DNA from: CAVHIG01 sp963636105
Lineage (GTDB): Bacteria; Bacillota; Clostridia; Peptostreptococcales; Anaerovoracaceae
Reading direction: 5' to 3'
NCBI GenBank assembly: GCA_963636105.1
Contig: CAVHIG010000015.1
Coordinates: forward strand, 1 to 34,937
Length of the DNA: 34,937 nucleotides
How positions within the stretch are numbered: position 1 is the stretch's first letter; every line of letters starts with the position of its first letter. Both the position numbers and the translations under genes were made by a program. This document shows, in pieces, positions 7,093 through 15,919 of this stretch. The notes under the pieces were generated by a model, which saw only the letters and a program-made list of their open reading frames with translations, made no database searches and had not been told where the DNA came from.

Positions 7093-7902
7093 TCAATCAC
7101 GTTCGAGATTCTTAAATTTCACCTTCACGGGCTCGTCATTGAAAATCGTATCTATCATATTTGTAAAGCTCTCCGAAAGGTCGCTTGCGTAGAATGTGTT
7201 TTCCACCGGCGAATCCTTTGCGAGCATGTCATTTTCGGTGAGCACTCTTCTTATGCGTCCGACTATCTCCTCCGACGGGTTTATTATCCTGAGCGTATGG
7301 AAGGCTCTTTCGATATTTGCGCGTATAAGCGGATAGTGCGTGCAGCCCAAAATGATGGTGTCGATTCTGTTTGCGAGTATGAAATCTTCCATATAATATC
7401 TTATTGTAAGATCCATGATGTCGTTGTTTATGATGCCTTCCTCAATGAGCGGTACAAAGGCCGGACAGGCTATGGAATGTATATCCATTTTTGGATTGCG
7501 CTCCTTTATGAGCTTTTCGTACATGCCGCTCTTTACGGTCGCCTTTGTCGCTATGATGCCCAGGTGATTGTATTCCGAGCAGACGCGTACTGCCTTTTCT
7601 GCCGCGGGTCCTATTATGCCCAGGATTGGGAGTTGCGGAAACCGCGCGCGCAAGTCGTCGAGGCAGGTCGAGCTCACGGTGTTGCACGCTATTACTATCA
7701 TTTTTACATCCTGTTTTAAGAGGAATTCTACTATCTGCCGCGAAAACTTTCTTATCGTTTCGGGTGATTTTGAGCCGTAAGGTGTACGCGCTGTATCTCC
7801 AAAATATACAATTTTTTCCTCTGGAAGCTCACGCATGAGGTAGGGTATGCTTGTGAGGCCGCCAAGTCCGGAGTCAAAAAAACCAATAGGTCGGTTGTCC
7901 AT
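7093..7902 (-). CDS. murI: Glutamate racemase
   Basis: The enzyme interconverts L- and D-glutamate, supplying D-glutamate for the peptidoglycan stem peptide in the cytoplasm. The 269-residue product has all family hallmarks: GFFDSGLGG near the start (Asp10, Ser11), the catalytic cysteine Cys73 in IACNT, the second catalytic cysteine Cys187 in GCTHYP, and PYGSK near 41-45. The length is normal. The ribosome binding site AAAGGA is about 12 nt from the ATG. The gene diverges from pepF across a highly structured spacer that may form part of its leader. Confidence 0.95.
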   Translation of the reverse strand: MDNRPIGFFDSGLGGLTSIPYLMRELPEEKIVYFGDTARTPYGSKSPETIRKFSRQIVEFLLKQDVKMIVIACNTVSSTCLDDLRARFPQLPILGIIGPAAEKAVRVCSEYNHLGIIATKATVKSGMYEKLIKERNPKMDIHSIACPAFVPLIEEGIINNDIMDLTIRYYMEDFILANRIDTIILGCTHYPLIRANIERAFHTLRIINPSEEIVGRIRRVLTENDMLAKDSPVENTFYASDLSESFTNMIDTIFNDEPVKVKFKNLERD

Positions 7903-8207
7903 TTTATGTCATATTCCTTTCAAATTTGCATTCATCTGTGGTAAAATGTCCTTATGTGAGTGTGCCCTCGGACATTTTACGGGGATTTTATCGCCGCGCC
8001 ATTTATTTGCCCTCTTGTAAGTTTATCACAGGGCAAAAGGGCGCGAAAATCCCTTATAATTTTACCACAAGCATTTGTAAATGCAACCACTTACTAAAAG
8101 GAAGACAAGAGATTTTTGAGTCCTTGCCCTACCGACCCAAATTTTACTTACAGCGAGAATACGTAATTTAAAAGAACTACAAATACACAGCAAAGGAGAT
8201 ATAAAAA
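7903..8207. other. Divergent spacer between murI and pepF
   Basis: The left half is filled by the nested inverted repeats described separately (7937-8069). A possible murI promoter on the minus strand is TTGCAT (plus-strand 8081-8086), a 16-bp spacer, and TAAAAT (8059-8064). Such a transcript would start near 8052 and have a folded leader of about 150 nt. For pepF the ribosome binding site AAGGAGAT is clear, but I could not pick out a convincing promoter. Confidence 0.5.
7937..8069. repeat. Nested inverted-repeat element
   Basis: The outer arms TGTGGTAAAAT (7937-7947) and ATTTTACCACA (8059-8069) are perfect complements. Inside are GGGATTTT (7982-7989) with AAAATCCC (8046-8053), followed by partial CGC/GCG pairing, and TTTGCCCT (8006-8013) with AGGGCAAA (8030-8037). 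The left arm can also pair with a closer partner: GTAAAATGTCC (7941-7951) with GGACATTTTAC (7970-7980). Two mutually exclusive folds are therefore possible, as in attenuators. It could instead be a small MITE-like element; no clear target duplication is seen. Confidence 0.7.
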
Positions 8208-10076
8208 ATGACAGAAAAGGAAAAANNNNNNNNNNNNNNNNNNNNNNNNNNNNNNNNNNNNNNNNNNNNNNNNCAAATCGACAAAAAATACAAATGGAAT
8301 ATAGAAGCCATGTATCCGGACGAAGCAAAGTGGGATGAGGACTTTGAAAAAGCACTCGACATGGCAAAGGACTACTCGCGCTTTGCCGGGCACCTTACAG
8401 ACAGCGCGGCCACACTCCTTTCCGCCTACAAAGAGCGCGACAATATCTGGCAGCTCATCGAGCACATCTACGTATACGCGCGCATGAGACGCGACGAGGA
8501 CAATACCGTCACAAAATACCAGGCTATGAGCGACAAGTGCAACGGCCTCATTTCAAAGGCCTCCGCCGTCATGTCCTTCTTTACGCCGGAGCTTCTCGCA
8601 GCGCCGGAAGAGAAAATCCTCGGCTTCATCGAAAGTGAGCCCGGCCTCAAAACCTACGAATTCGCGATTCGCGAGGCACTCAGAAGCAAGGAGCACATAC
8701 TCAGCGAAACTGAAGAAAATCTCATCGCGCAATTCAGTGAAATCACCTCCGCCACAAATGACATCTTCACCATGCTCAACAATGCCGACATGAAATTCGG
8801 CGAAATCGAAGACGAAGACGGCGACATGGTCGAGCTTACCCACGGCAAATACATAGGCTTTTTAGAATCAAAAGACCGCCGCGTGCGAAAGGACGCCTTT
8901 GAGCACCTCTACAATGCGTATATTTCGCACATAAATACCATCGCCACGACCTACAACTACAATACAAAGAGCGACGTAGTGGGCGCGCGCATCCGCAAAT
9001 ACCCTTCCTCCCTGGAAGCGGCACTCCACGGCGACAACATACCTACCGCCGTTTACGCAAACCTCATAGACGTCGTAAATAAAGCACTTCCGACTCTTCA
9101 CAAATACATAGGCACGAGAAAACGCCTCATGGGAGTGGACGAGCTGCACATGTATGACATCTACATGCCGCTCACCGAGATGCCAAAGACCCATACAAGC
9201 TTTGAAGAAGCGCTCGACATCATGAGAGAGAGCCTGGCCGTACTCGGCGACGATTACATCTCGAAAATGAACGAGGGCATAGCAAGCGGCTGGATAGATG
9301 TGTATGAAAATACAGGAAAAACCAGCGGTGCCTACAGCTTCGGCTGCTACGACAGCATGCCTTACATGATGATGAACTTCCAGGACAAGCTCAAGGACGT
9401 ATTTACACTGGTGCACGAAATGGGACACTCCATGCATTCGCGCTACACGAGGGAGGCGCAGCCTTACATCTACGGCGGTCACTCGATTTTCACGGCCGAG
9501 GTGGCATCCACCGTAAACGAAAATCTGCTGATAAAGCACCTTTTGAAAAAGCAGGAGGAAAAGCTTGCGGCATCCGGCGGACGCGACAAGGACGCGCTGC
9601 TCATGAAAAAATACCTTTTGAACCTCTATATCGAGGAATTTCGCGCCACGCTCTTCCGTCAGACGATGTTTGCGGAATTTGAAAAAATTACTCATGAGGC
9701 TGCGGAAACGGCGGAGGTTCTCACGGCGGAGTGGATGTGCGAGCAGTACGAGGCTCTCAATAGGAAGTATTTCGGGCCTGATGTGATATGCGACAATGAA
9801 ATCCGCTATGAGTGGGCTCGCATCCCGCACTTCTACAACGCTTTCTATGTATATAAATACGCGACGGGCTATTCCGCGGCGGCTGCGATAAGCGATCTTA
9901 TCTTAAATGAGGGCGGCAGGGATAATTATATAGAATTCCTGAAGACGGGCGAAAGCAATCACCCGATAGAGCTTCTCAAGATCGCCGGCGTGGACATGAG
10001 CAAGCCAGAGCCTATAGAGAAGGCTATGCGGACCTTTGCAAGGCTTGTAGACGAATTTGACGAGCTTACCAGATAG
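8208..10076 (+). CDS. pepF: Oligoendopeptidase F, M3B zinc peptidase
   Basis: This cytoplasmic zinc peptidase cuts short peptides. The product is 622 residues counting 16 unknown ones, close to the family norm of about 600. The zinc site HEMGHSMHS lies about two thirds along (near 9415-9440), with the third ligand Glu expected in the following helix (FTAEVASTVNE). The DKKYKWNIEAMYP segment is the usual N-terminal block of PepF. The start follows AAGGAGATATAAAAA. An assembly gap of 48 N (8226-8273) falls after the sixth codon and keeps the frame. It is the only plus-strand gene in the window. A GCGGAAAC copy (9702-9709) encodes AETAE. Confidence 0.93.
   Translation: MTEKEKXXXXXXXXXXXXXXXXQIDKKYKWNIEAMYPDEAKWDEDFEKALDMAKDYSRFAGHLTDSAATLLSAYKERDNIWQLIEHIYVYARMRRDEDNTVTKYQAMSDKCNGLISKASAVMSFFTPELLAAPEEKILGFIESEPGLKTYEFAIREALRSKEHILSETEENLIAQFSEITSATNDIFTMLNNADMKFGEIEDEDGDMVELTHGKYIGFLESKDRRVRKDAFEHLYNAYISHINTIATTYNYNTKSDVVGARIRKYPSSLEAALHGDNIPTAVYANLIDVVNKALPTLHKYIGTRKRLMGVDELHMYDIYMPLTEMPKTHTSFEEALDIMRESLAVLGDDYISKMNEGIASGWIDVYENTGKTSGAYSFGCYDSMPYMMMNFQDKLKDVFTLVHEMGHSMHSRYTREAQPYIYGGHSIFTAEVASTVNENLLIKHLLKKQEEKLAASGGRDKDALLMKKYLLNLYIEEFRATLFRQTMFAEFEKITHEAAETAEVLTAEWMCEQYEALNRKYFGPDVICDNEIRYEWARIPHFYNAFYVYKYATGYSAAAAISDLILNEGGRDNYIEFLKTGESNHPIELLKIAGVDMSKPEPIEKAMRTFARLVDEFDELTR
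8226..8273. other. Assembly gap inside pepF
   Basis: This is a run of 48 unknown bases, equal to 16 codons, just after the start of pepF. The flanking sequence reads in one frame on both sides. The preceding codons are Lys/Glu-rich (TEKEK), so a short repeat is a likely cause. Confidence 0.9.
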
Positions 10077-10114
10077 CTCAGGTCGAGCAGAATGGCAGCC
10101 CTGATAAAACAAAC

Positions 10115-10156
10115 AAACCGGCAGGCGCTCTCGGAGCGTACTGCCGGTTTTCTTGT
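10115..10156. terminator. Bidirectional intrinsic terminator
   Basis: A strong two-part stem is formed by AACCGGCAG with CTGCCGGTT and an inner CGCTC with GAGCG around TCG. A-rich sequence flanks it on the left and TTTTCTTG on the right, so it can stop both the plus-strand pepF transcript and the minus-strand histidine kinase transcript. The two genes converge on it. Confidence 0.9.
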
Positions 10157-10219
10157 TTGCCATATGTTTTCTTCCAGATTTGTATTTAAATTACAAGCTG
10201 TTTTTTCCTCACAGGCAGC

Positions 10220-12715
10220 TTATTTTCCTCCCTGCCTTCCTTTCGCTTTTGCGCTCATGGCCATTTTCTTGCCAATGACAGTATTTATAACCTGTCTTAT
10301 CTCCTCTATGCTCACAGGCTTTGCAATATGACCGTTCATGCCGGCCTTGATAGCCTTCTTCCTGTCCTCGTCAAAGGCATTTGCTGTCATTGCGATGATA
10401 GGAATATTGGCTTTTTTGTTGCTTTCAAGAGTACGTATCTCCCTTGTCGCCGTATATCCGTCCATTCTCGGCATTTGGATATCCATGAAAATCATATCGT
10501 ATCTATCCTCATCTGTCCGATACATAAGCTCTACGGCCTCAATTCCGTCCTCTACGGCATCAGCCTCGATTCCGATCTCATTGAAAATCGCCAGGGCAAT
10601 TTCACGGTTCAGCTCATTATCCTCCACCAAAAGGACACGCTTGCCGCTGAAATCATACTTCGGCTCCGGCACAGGCCCTTCTGCCTTTGGCTTTTCCTTA
10701 CGCTGAGTCAAAACCGCTCTGAGCTCAGACATGAAGATCGGCTTGGCGACAAACGCCGTTACCCCCGCAGCCTTGGCCTCCTCTTCAAAATCAGTCCAGT
10801 CATACGCGGTGAGGACGATTATAGGTACTTCCTCGCTTATCACGCGACGTATCTGCCTTACTGTTTCGATACCGTTCATATCCGGAATCAAATAATCTAT
10901 GATATATGCCTTGTACTCTTCCTTGATCTCTGTAGCTTCCTTTGCGCGGATGACTGCCTCTCTTCCGGAGGTCGACCAATCCGGCCGCATCCTGATCTCG
11001 CGAAGCATTTTGCTGACGCTCTGGCAGGTATTGATATCATCGTCTACCACCAGCGCCCTTGCTCCCACAAGCTCCGGAATCGGTGAATAATCCACCGACT
11101 GCTCAGCCACCTTGAAATCTATCTTTACAACAAATTCTGTACCCTTGTCAAGCTCACTGTCCACAGTAATCGTACCATTCATCATATCTACGATATTTTT
11201 TGTGATGGACATTCCAAGGCCCGTACCTTGCACTCCGCTGACCGTAGATGTACGCTCTCTCGAAAAGCTGTCAAAGACGTGCCCTACAAATTCCGGCGAC
11301 ATACCCTTGCCATTATCCTTTACGCTGAATCTGTAGGTCGTATAACCCTTGCGAGTACAAGGCTCCTCAGATACGCGAATGATGATATTTCCGCCTGCGC
11401 CCGTGTATTTTACAGCATTGCTTACTATATTCAAAAGAATCTGATTCAGCCTGAGCTTATCCGTAATGACATCCTCATTCATGACATCCAGGGCGTCTAT
11501 GTACAGGTTTTGCTGCTTTGCGGCTATCTGTCCGTGTATCATGGTGCGCAGGTCATGCAATACATCCGGAATATGTACAAGATTCTCTTCAAGCTTTACC
11601 GTGCCGCTTTCTATACGGCTCATATCGAGTATTTCATTTATCAGGCTGAGAAGATGCGTGCCCGAGGTATGTATTTTGCTGAGGTAATCGCGCACCTGCT
11701 CCTTTTCATCAAGGTGAGCCTGCGCCAGCGCCGTATAGCCTATAATGGCATTCATCGGCGTGCGTATATCATGCGACATATTGCTCAAAAATACAGTCTT
11801 TGCGCGTGTAGCATGCTTTGCCAGCATAAGCGCGTCTCGCAGCGCTGCCTCCTGCTTCTTCTGGGCTCTGACGACATCGTCCACGTCGTAGTGGTAACCG
11901 CGCAGGAAATAGCCGCCCTCCACGGGATATGCCGTGCCGCCGCAGCGCACGTAAATATCTCCCCACTCAGGATGCTTCCAAAGGTAGGTCACCTCGTCCC
12001 TATTGCCTGCTCTCATGCTTTCCACGCAGGCAAGTACACTGTCTTTATCACTCGGATTTATACGCGAAAACCACGCATTATAGACATCTTCCGGAGGCAA
12101 ATCCTTGCCCAAAATGCCAAGGAGCTTTTGCATACGCTCATCCGCTTCCATTGTAGGCGCCTTGCCGTCCATAAGCGTAATATGCCAGGTGCCCATTTGA
12201 GAGCTTGCCAAAATCGCGCGCATTTCCTCAAGCTGCGCGTAATTTTTTTCAATCTCCCTTTGGTGAGCCTCCTCCATCGCCTTATATTTCTTTTCTGCCA
12301 GGCGCTGCTCCTCCATATGTCGTACATTCTCAGTCATATCATGAGCAACAAACACGCACTGGCCTTCTGTATTTGTCGGGAAAATCTCGATGTGGATATA
12401 CAATTCGAACCTCTCGTAAAAGCCGTCATAGCTGGAAGTCTTACCGTGATATGCTGCTTCATAGAGAGGCACAAGGAAGCGATCCCCACCCTCAGGTGTA
12501 ACTTCAAAATAACGATGTCCGATTATTTCTTCGCGTCCAAAACCGTAGAGCTTACAAAAAATATCATTGCAATATTCAAACATCCAGTCCTTCGGCTTCC
12601 CTGTCTCATCAAGTAACAATCTTACGAGGCAGAAAGCATGCGGATAATCTCCCCTTACTTTTATTAAACAGTTTTCCAGCAGCTTGTCATCAATCGTTCT
12701 GAGCTCCTCTGACAT
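10220..12715 (-). CDS. Hybrid sensor histidine kinase with two receiver domains
   Basis: Domains of the 831-residue protein in order: a PAS-like domain (about 20-130), a coiled-coil linker (130-168), a second PAS-like region (about 170-285), HisKA with the phospho-accepting His315 in SNMSHDIRTP, an HATPase domain with N-box (NQILLNIVSNAVKY, about 424-437), G1 box (DNGKG, 467) and G2 box (GTGLGMS), then receiver 1 (phospho-Asp607 in IIDYLIPDMNG) and receiver 2 (phospho-Asp745 in IFMDIQMPRMDG). No membrane segment is apparent, so it is probably cytoplasmic. No HPt domain or output regulator is nearby, so it is an orphan. The stimulus is unknown. A strong sigma-A-type promoter and a 15-bp tandem repeat precede it. 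The ribosome binding site is GGGGG, 6 nt before the ATG. Confidence 0.93.
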   Translation of the reverse strand: MSEELRTIDDKLLENCLIKVRGDYPHAFCLVRLLLDETGKPKDWMFEYCNDIFCKLYGFGREEIIGHRYFEVTPEGGDRFLVPLYEAAYHGKTSSYDGFYERFELYIHIEIFPTNTEGQCVFVAHDMTENVRHMEEQRLAEKKYKAMEEAHQREIEKNYAQLEEMRAILASSQMGTWHITLMDGKAPTMEADERMQKLLGILGKDLPPEDVYNAWFSRINPSDKDSVLACVESMRAGNRDEVTYLWKHPEWGDIYVRCGGTAYPVEGGYFLRGYHYDVDDVVRAQKKQEAALRDALMLAKHATRAKTVFLSNMSHDIRTPMNAIIGYTALAQAHLDEKEQVRDYLSKIHTSGTHLLSLINEILDMSRIESGTVKLEENLVHIPDVLHDLRTMIHGQIAAKQQNLYIDALDVMNEDVITDKLRLNQILLNIVSNAVKYTGAGGNIIIRVSEEPCTRKGYTTYRFSVKDNGKGMSPEFVGHVFDSFSRERTSTVSGVQGTGLGMSITKNIVDMMNGTITVDSELDKGTEFVVKIDFKVAEQSVDYSPIPELVGARALVVDDDINTCQSVSKMLREIRMRPDWSTSGREAVIRAKEATEIKEEYKAYIIDYLIPDMNGIETVRQIRRVISEEVPIIVLTAYDWTDFEEEAKAAGVTAFVAKPIFMSELRAVLTQRKEKPKAEGPVPEPKYDFSGKRVLLVEDNELNREIALAIFNEIGIEADAVEDGIEAVELMYRTDEDRYDMIFMDIQMPRMDGYTATREIRTLESNKKANIPIIAMTANAFDEDRKKAIKAGMNGHIAKPVSIEEIRQVINTVIGKKMAMSAKAKGRQGGK

Positions 12716-12731
12716 GTTATTCCCCCATTCG

Positions 12732-12761
12732 GTTTTGTCCGGCTAAGTTTTGTTCGCCTAA
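12732..12761. repeat. Two adjacent 15-bp direct repeats in the kinase leader
   Basis: GTTTTGTCCGGCTAA (12732-12746) and GTTTTGTTCGCCTAA (12747-12761) are adjacent and differ at two positions. They lie between the predicted start of transcription and the ribosome binding site of the histidine kinase gene, a position suited to a regulator-binding site or leader element. Confidence 0.7.
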
Positions 12762-12816
12762 AACATCCATATGTCCTTTATTGAATATTTTTTCTAAATT
12801 ATTTTTCAACTAAATA

Positions 12817-12845
12817 ATGATATATGAAAATCAGGCTCAAGTCAA
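12817..12845 (-). promoter_or_regulatory. Sigma-A-type promoter of the histidine kinase gene
   Basis: On the minus strand there is TTGACT (plus-strand 12840-12845), a 17-bp spacer, and TATCAT (12817-12822). Each box has one mismatch to consensus. Transcription should start near 12810, leaving a leader of about 95 nt. Confidence 0.75.
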
Positions 12846-12867
12846 TAAGGATTTTATAAAATTCTGC

Positions 12868-14331
12868 CTATTTGTCAGCTCTGTTGTAGCCGCATGTCAT
12901 GGCCTCGCTGGCATGACGCAAAATCTTGCTCAAGGCATCCTGCGCCTCACGCTTTGCCATGGCAGAGAGCTCCTCATTTGCCTTTGAAATAAGGGAGAAA
13001 TCCTTCGATTTTGTCATCTCCTTATCATATCTATATACGATTTCAGTCCCTTGATTTGCTATAGCCTCCTGATATCTTTCGATATCCTGAATGCATCTTC
13101 CGTAATTTGCATCCGCCATAGCGGCGATGAGCCGGTTTGTCCAATAGAAGGTCTCTGTGGACACCTCCAGCGTCACCTTATCAAGATAAGCAGGCATCCT
13201 GTCAGTATTTGCATATACAGGCAAAGCAGCATTGAAAGGATTTGCGCCAAAGCAGATCCACTCGAGCGCGGAGATCTCCTCAGGCACATAGTCTCTCAGC
13301 TGCAAAACCGCCATTACACCCGTGCGATTTATGCCTATAGGCCGATATTTTCCGCTCTGCCCGGATGCCGACTTGTTGTAAGGATTATACACAGTCCCCT
13401 GATAATAGGAAGAAAGTATATATTTTACATCCTCCACAGTAATCTTGCGCTCAGGCACAAAGGACCAGGGAATGTCGTCGCTTTCCGGCGTATAGTCAGC
13501 ATCCGGGCCGTCCCAGCATACCGTCTTCGGATTGAAATAACGTCCCATAAACCACGCGCGCGGAGTATTGTAGACATGGTCTCCGTCAGTGCGCGAGCCA
13601 AAGGCAAGTCTCGGATTGAATTCGCCCGAGAGGCCGAGATCCAAGTGATTTTCACGCACAAAATCCTGTAAATCAGCCGAGCACATATATTCCTTCTTTT
13701 CACCCATCGCGTCCTCAAAGTCGAAATGATCCAGCCCAAACTGATTTGGCATGATTACATAGCGATCATCCGGCACGCGGCAGGCGATCCAGTGATGTCC
13801 GCCTATAGTCTCCATCCACCATATCTCATCCTTGTCCGAAAAAGCGATGCCATTTGATTCGTAGGTCCCGTACTGCTCAAGCAGTGAGCCCAGACGCACT
13901 ACACCCTCGCGCGCGCTGTGAATATATGGAAGCACTATGGATACAAAATCCTCCTCGCCGACACCGCCCGGAATATCCTTGCCTCTGCTAGTCTTCTTTG
14001 GCTGATATTTCACCATAGGATCCGCACCGAGCACGCGTGGATTTGAGGTAATGGTCTCCGTCGCCGACATCGCGATATTCTCGGAATTTACGCCGTTTGC
14101 GCCCCATATGCCGTCCTCGAGGTCCACACTTGGCGTAAGCGTGTAGCGCAGCGGATTGTCCGGAAGCTCTATCTCCAAATGAGCCCTTTTGCTGCGGTAT
14201 ATCTTCGGCTGATCCTTCGGAAGCACAACGGTCAGGCGCTTTTCGTCATATGTACCGTCATCATTTCTCGCAATCATCGTCGAGCCGTCAAAGCTCGCTT
14301 TCTTTCCCACTAAAATTGTTGTACATGCCAT
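12868..14331 (-). CDS. pepD: C69-family dipeptidase
   Basis: The N-terminus MACTTILVGKKASFDGS is the hallmark of C69 dipeptidases (PepD of lactobacilli), with the catalytic cysteine at position 3. The downstream ARNDDG segment is also conserved. These enzymes are N-terminal nucleophile hydrolases that split a broad range of dipeptides. I chose the ATG at 14331; GGAG lies about 12 nt before it. A TTG at 14340 is in frame but only 3 nt from GGAG. The product is 487 residues, near the family norm. It follows glpK by 46 bp on the same strand. Confidence 0.9.
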   Translation of the reverse strand: MACTTILVGKKASFDGSTMIARNDDGTYDEKRLTVVLPKDQPKIYRSKRAHLEIELPDNPLRYTLTPSVDLEDGIWGANGVNSENIAMSATETITSNPRVLGADPMVKYQPKKTSRGKDIPGGVGEEDFVSIVLPYIHSAREGVVRLGSLLEQYGTYESNGIAFSDKDEIWWMETIGGHHWIACRVPDDRYVIMPNQFGLDHFDFEDAMGEKKEYMCSADLQDFVRENHLDLGLSGEFNPRLAFGSRTDGDHVYNTPRAWFMGRYFNPKTVCWDGPDADYTPESDDIPWSFVPERKITVEDVKYILSSYYQGTVYNPYNKSASGQSGKYRPIGINRTGVMAVLQLRDYVPEEISALEWICFGANPFNAALPVYANTDRMPAYLDKVTLEVSTETFYWTNRLIAAMADANYGRCIQDIERYQEAIANQGTEIVYRYDKEMTKSKDFSLISKANEELSAMAKREAQDALSKILRHASEAMTCGYNRADK

Positions 14332-14377
14332 AACTGTCAAATTCTCCTTTTCTATAGTTTACAGTGCTCCAGAAGAC

Positions 14378-15874
14378 CTACTCTTTTGTCCATGCGGCTG
14401 CCGCGGAAACGGCCTTATGCCAGCCTTTGAGCAGGGTTTCGCGCTCAGCCTCGCTTGCCTTTGGCTCGTAGAGCTTATCAAGCTGCCAATTTTTTACAAT
14501 ATCCTCGCGGCTTTCCCAATAACCCGTGGCAAGTCCCGCGAGATAGGCCGCGCCTAGCGATGTCGTCTCTATACATACAGGGCGGCTGACTGACGTGCCC
14601 AGCATATCCGCCTGAAATTGCATCAAAAAATCATTTGCGCTGGCTCCGCCGTCCACCTTAAGTCCGGTAAGCGGCTTTCCAAGATCATCTTCCATAGCCT
14701 TGAGCAGATCACATACCTGATACGCAAGCGACTCAAGGGTCGCCCTTACGATATGCGCACGGTTTGAACCTCTGGTAATTCCGAGAATCATGCCTCGCGC
14801 GTAAGGATTCCAATAAGGCGCGCCGAGCCCCACAAAGGCAGGTACCACATATACACCACCTGTATCAGGGACAGATTTTGCGATTTGCTCGCTATCCGCG
14901 GCCTTTTCGATAAGCCTGAGCTCATCGCGAAGCCACTGAATTGCCGCACCCGCGATAAAAATAGAGCCCTCCAGCGCGTAGGTCACCTTGCCGTCAAGTC
15001 CCCAGGCGATGGTTGTAAGCAGGCCATTTTGTGATTTCACGGGAGTTTCTCCTGTATTCATGAGCATAAAGCAGCCCGTTCCGTAGGTATTTTTTGCGCC
15101 TCCCGCTTCAAAGCAGGTCTGTCCGAAAAGAGCAGCCTGCTGGTCGCCAGCGGCGCCCGCAATCTTTATCGGTCCACCGAAGATGAGCCTGTCCGTCTCG
15201 CCATAGACGCAGCTTGACGGCATGACCTTTGGGAGCATGCTCTTTGGGATGTCAAGTATTTCCAGAATTTCCTCATCCCACTTCAGCTCCTTTATATTGA
15301 AAAGCATTGTGCGGGACGCATTTGAATAATCCGTGACGTGCACCCTGCCCTTTGTAAGGTTCCAGATAAGCCAGGTTTCGATGGTGCCGAAAAGCAGTCT
15401 GCCCTGCTCGGCCTTTTCCCTCGCGCCCTCTACATTTTCAAGGATCCAACGGATTTTTGTAGCCGAGAAATACGCGTCTATAAGAAGACCCGTCTTTTCC
15501 TTAAATTTGTCCGCAAGCCCGCGCGATACAAGCTCATCGCAAAATTCCGCCGTGCGGTGGCATTGCCATACGATAGCATTGTATACCGGCTGTCCTGTCT
15601 CCTTATCCCAGACGACAGTTGTCTCGCGCTGATTTGTAATGCCGATAGCCTCGATATTTTCATAGCTGGCATTTATCTTATACATGGCCTCCTGAGCCAC
15701 TCCCACCTGTGTCGACCAAATCTCCATGGGATCGTGCTCCACCCAGCCTGCCTTCGGATATATCTGCGTAAACTCCTTTTGAGCAAGGCTGATAATCTCG
15801 CCTTTTTTATCATATATGATACAGCGCGAGCTCGTAGTCCCCTGATCCAGCGCCATTATATATTTTTTTATCAT
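14378..15874 (-). CDS. glpK: Glycerol kinase
   Basis: The enzyme makes sn-glycerol 3-phosphate from glycerol and ATP in the cytoplasm. The 498-residue product has the FGGY-kinase phosphate loop ALDQGTTSSR (8-17), the catalytic Asp244 in AAGDQQAALFG, and the C-terminal VDGGASANDF block. The loop just before residue 240, where many Firmicutes glycerol kinases carry the His phosphorylated by HPr, reads TDRLIFGG and has no His, so PTS control through that residue is unlikely. No glycerol facilitator or glycerol-phosphate dehydrogenase lies nearby. GGAG precedes the ATG. It sits 45 bp after the M24B peptidase gene. Confidence 0.95.
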   Translation of the reverse strand: MIKKYIMALDQGTTSSRCIIYDKKGEIISLAQKEFTQIYPKAGWVEHDPMEIWSTQVGVAQEAMYKINASYENIEAIGITNQRETTVVWDKETGQPVYNAIVWQCHRTAEFCDELVSRGLADKFKEKTGLLIDAYFSATKIRWILENVEGAREKAEQGRLLFGTIETWLIWNLTKGRVHVTDYSNASRTMLFNIKELKWDEEILEILDIPKSMLPKVMPSSCVYGETDRLIFGGPIKIAGAAGDQQAALFGQTCFEAGGAKNTYGTGCFMLMNTGETPVKSQNGLLTTIAWGLDGKVTYALEGSIFIAGAAIQWLRDELRLIEKAADSEQIAKSVPDTGGVYVVPAFVGLGAPYWNPYARGMILGITRGSNRAHIVRATLESLAYQVCDLLKAMEDDLGKPLTGLKVDGGASANDFLMQFQADMLGTSVSRPVCIETTSLGAAYLAGLATGYWESREDIVKNWQLDKLYEPKASEAERETLLKGWHKAVSAAAAWTKE

Positions 15875-15919
15875 CTGTTTTTCTCCATTCCGCCGCCTTG
15901 CGTCGGCGCAGTCTAATCC

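Noticed and set aside
8868..9830. Minus-strand open frame inside pepF.
   Set aside because: It is a shadow of pepF, whose HEMGH zinc site and conserved blocks fix the strand.
11228..12616. Plus-strand open frame opposite the histidine kinase.
   Set aside because: It has no ribosome binding site, and the opposite strand encodes all kinase and receiver motifs.
14338..14340. TTG as start of the C69 dipeptidase.
   Set aside because: It is only 3 nt from GGAG. The ATG nine bases on gives the family-typical MACTT start.
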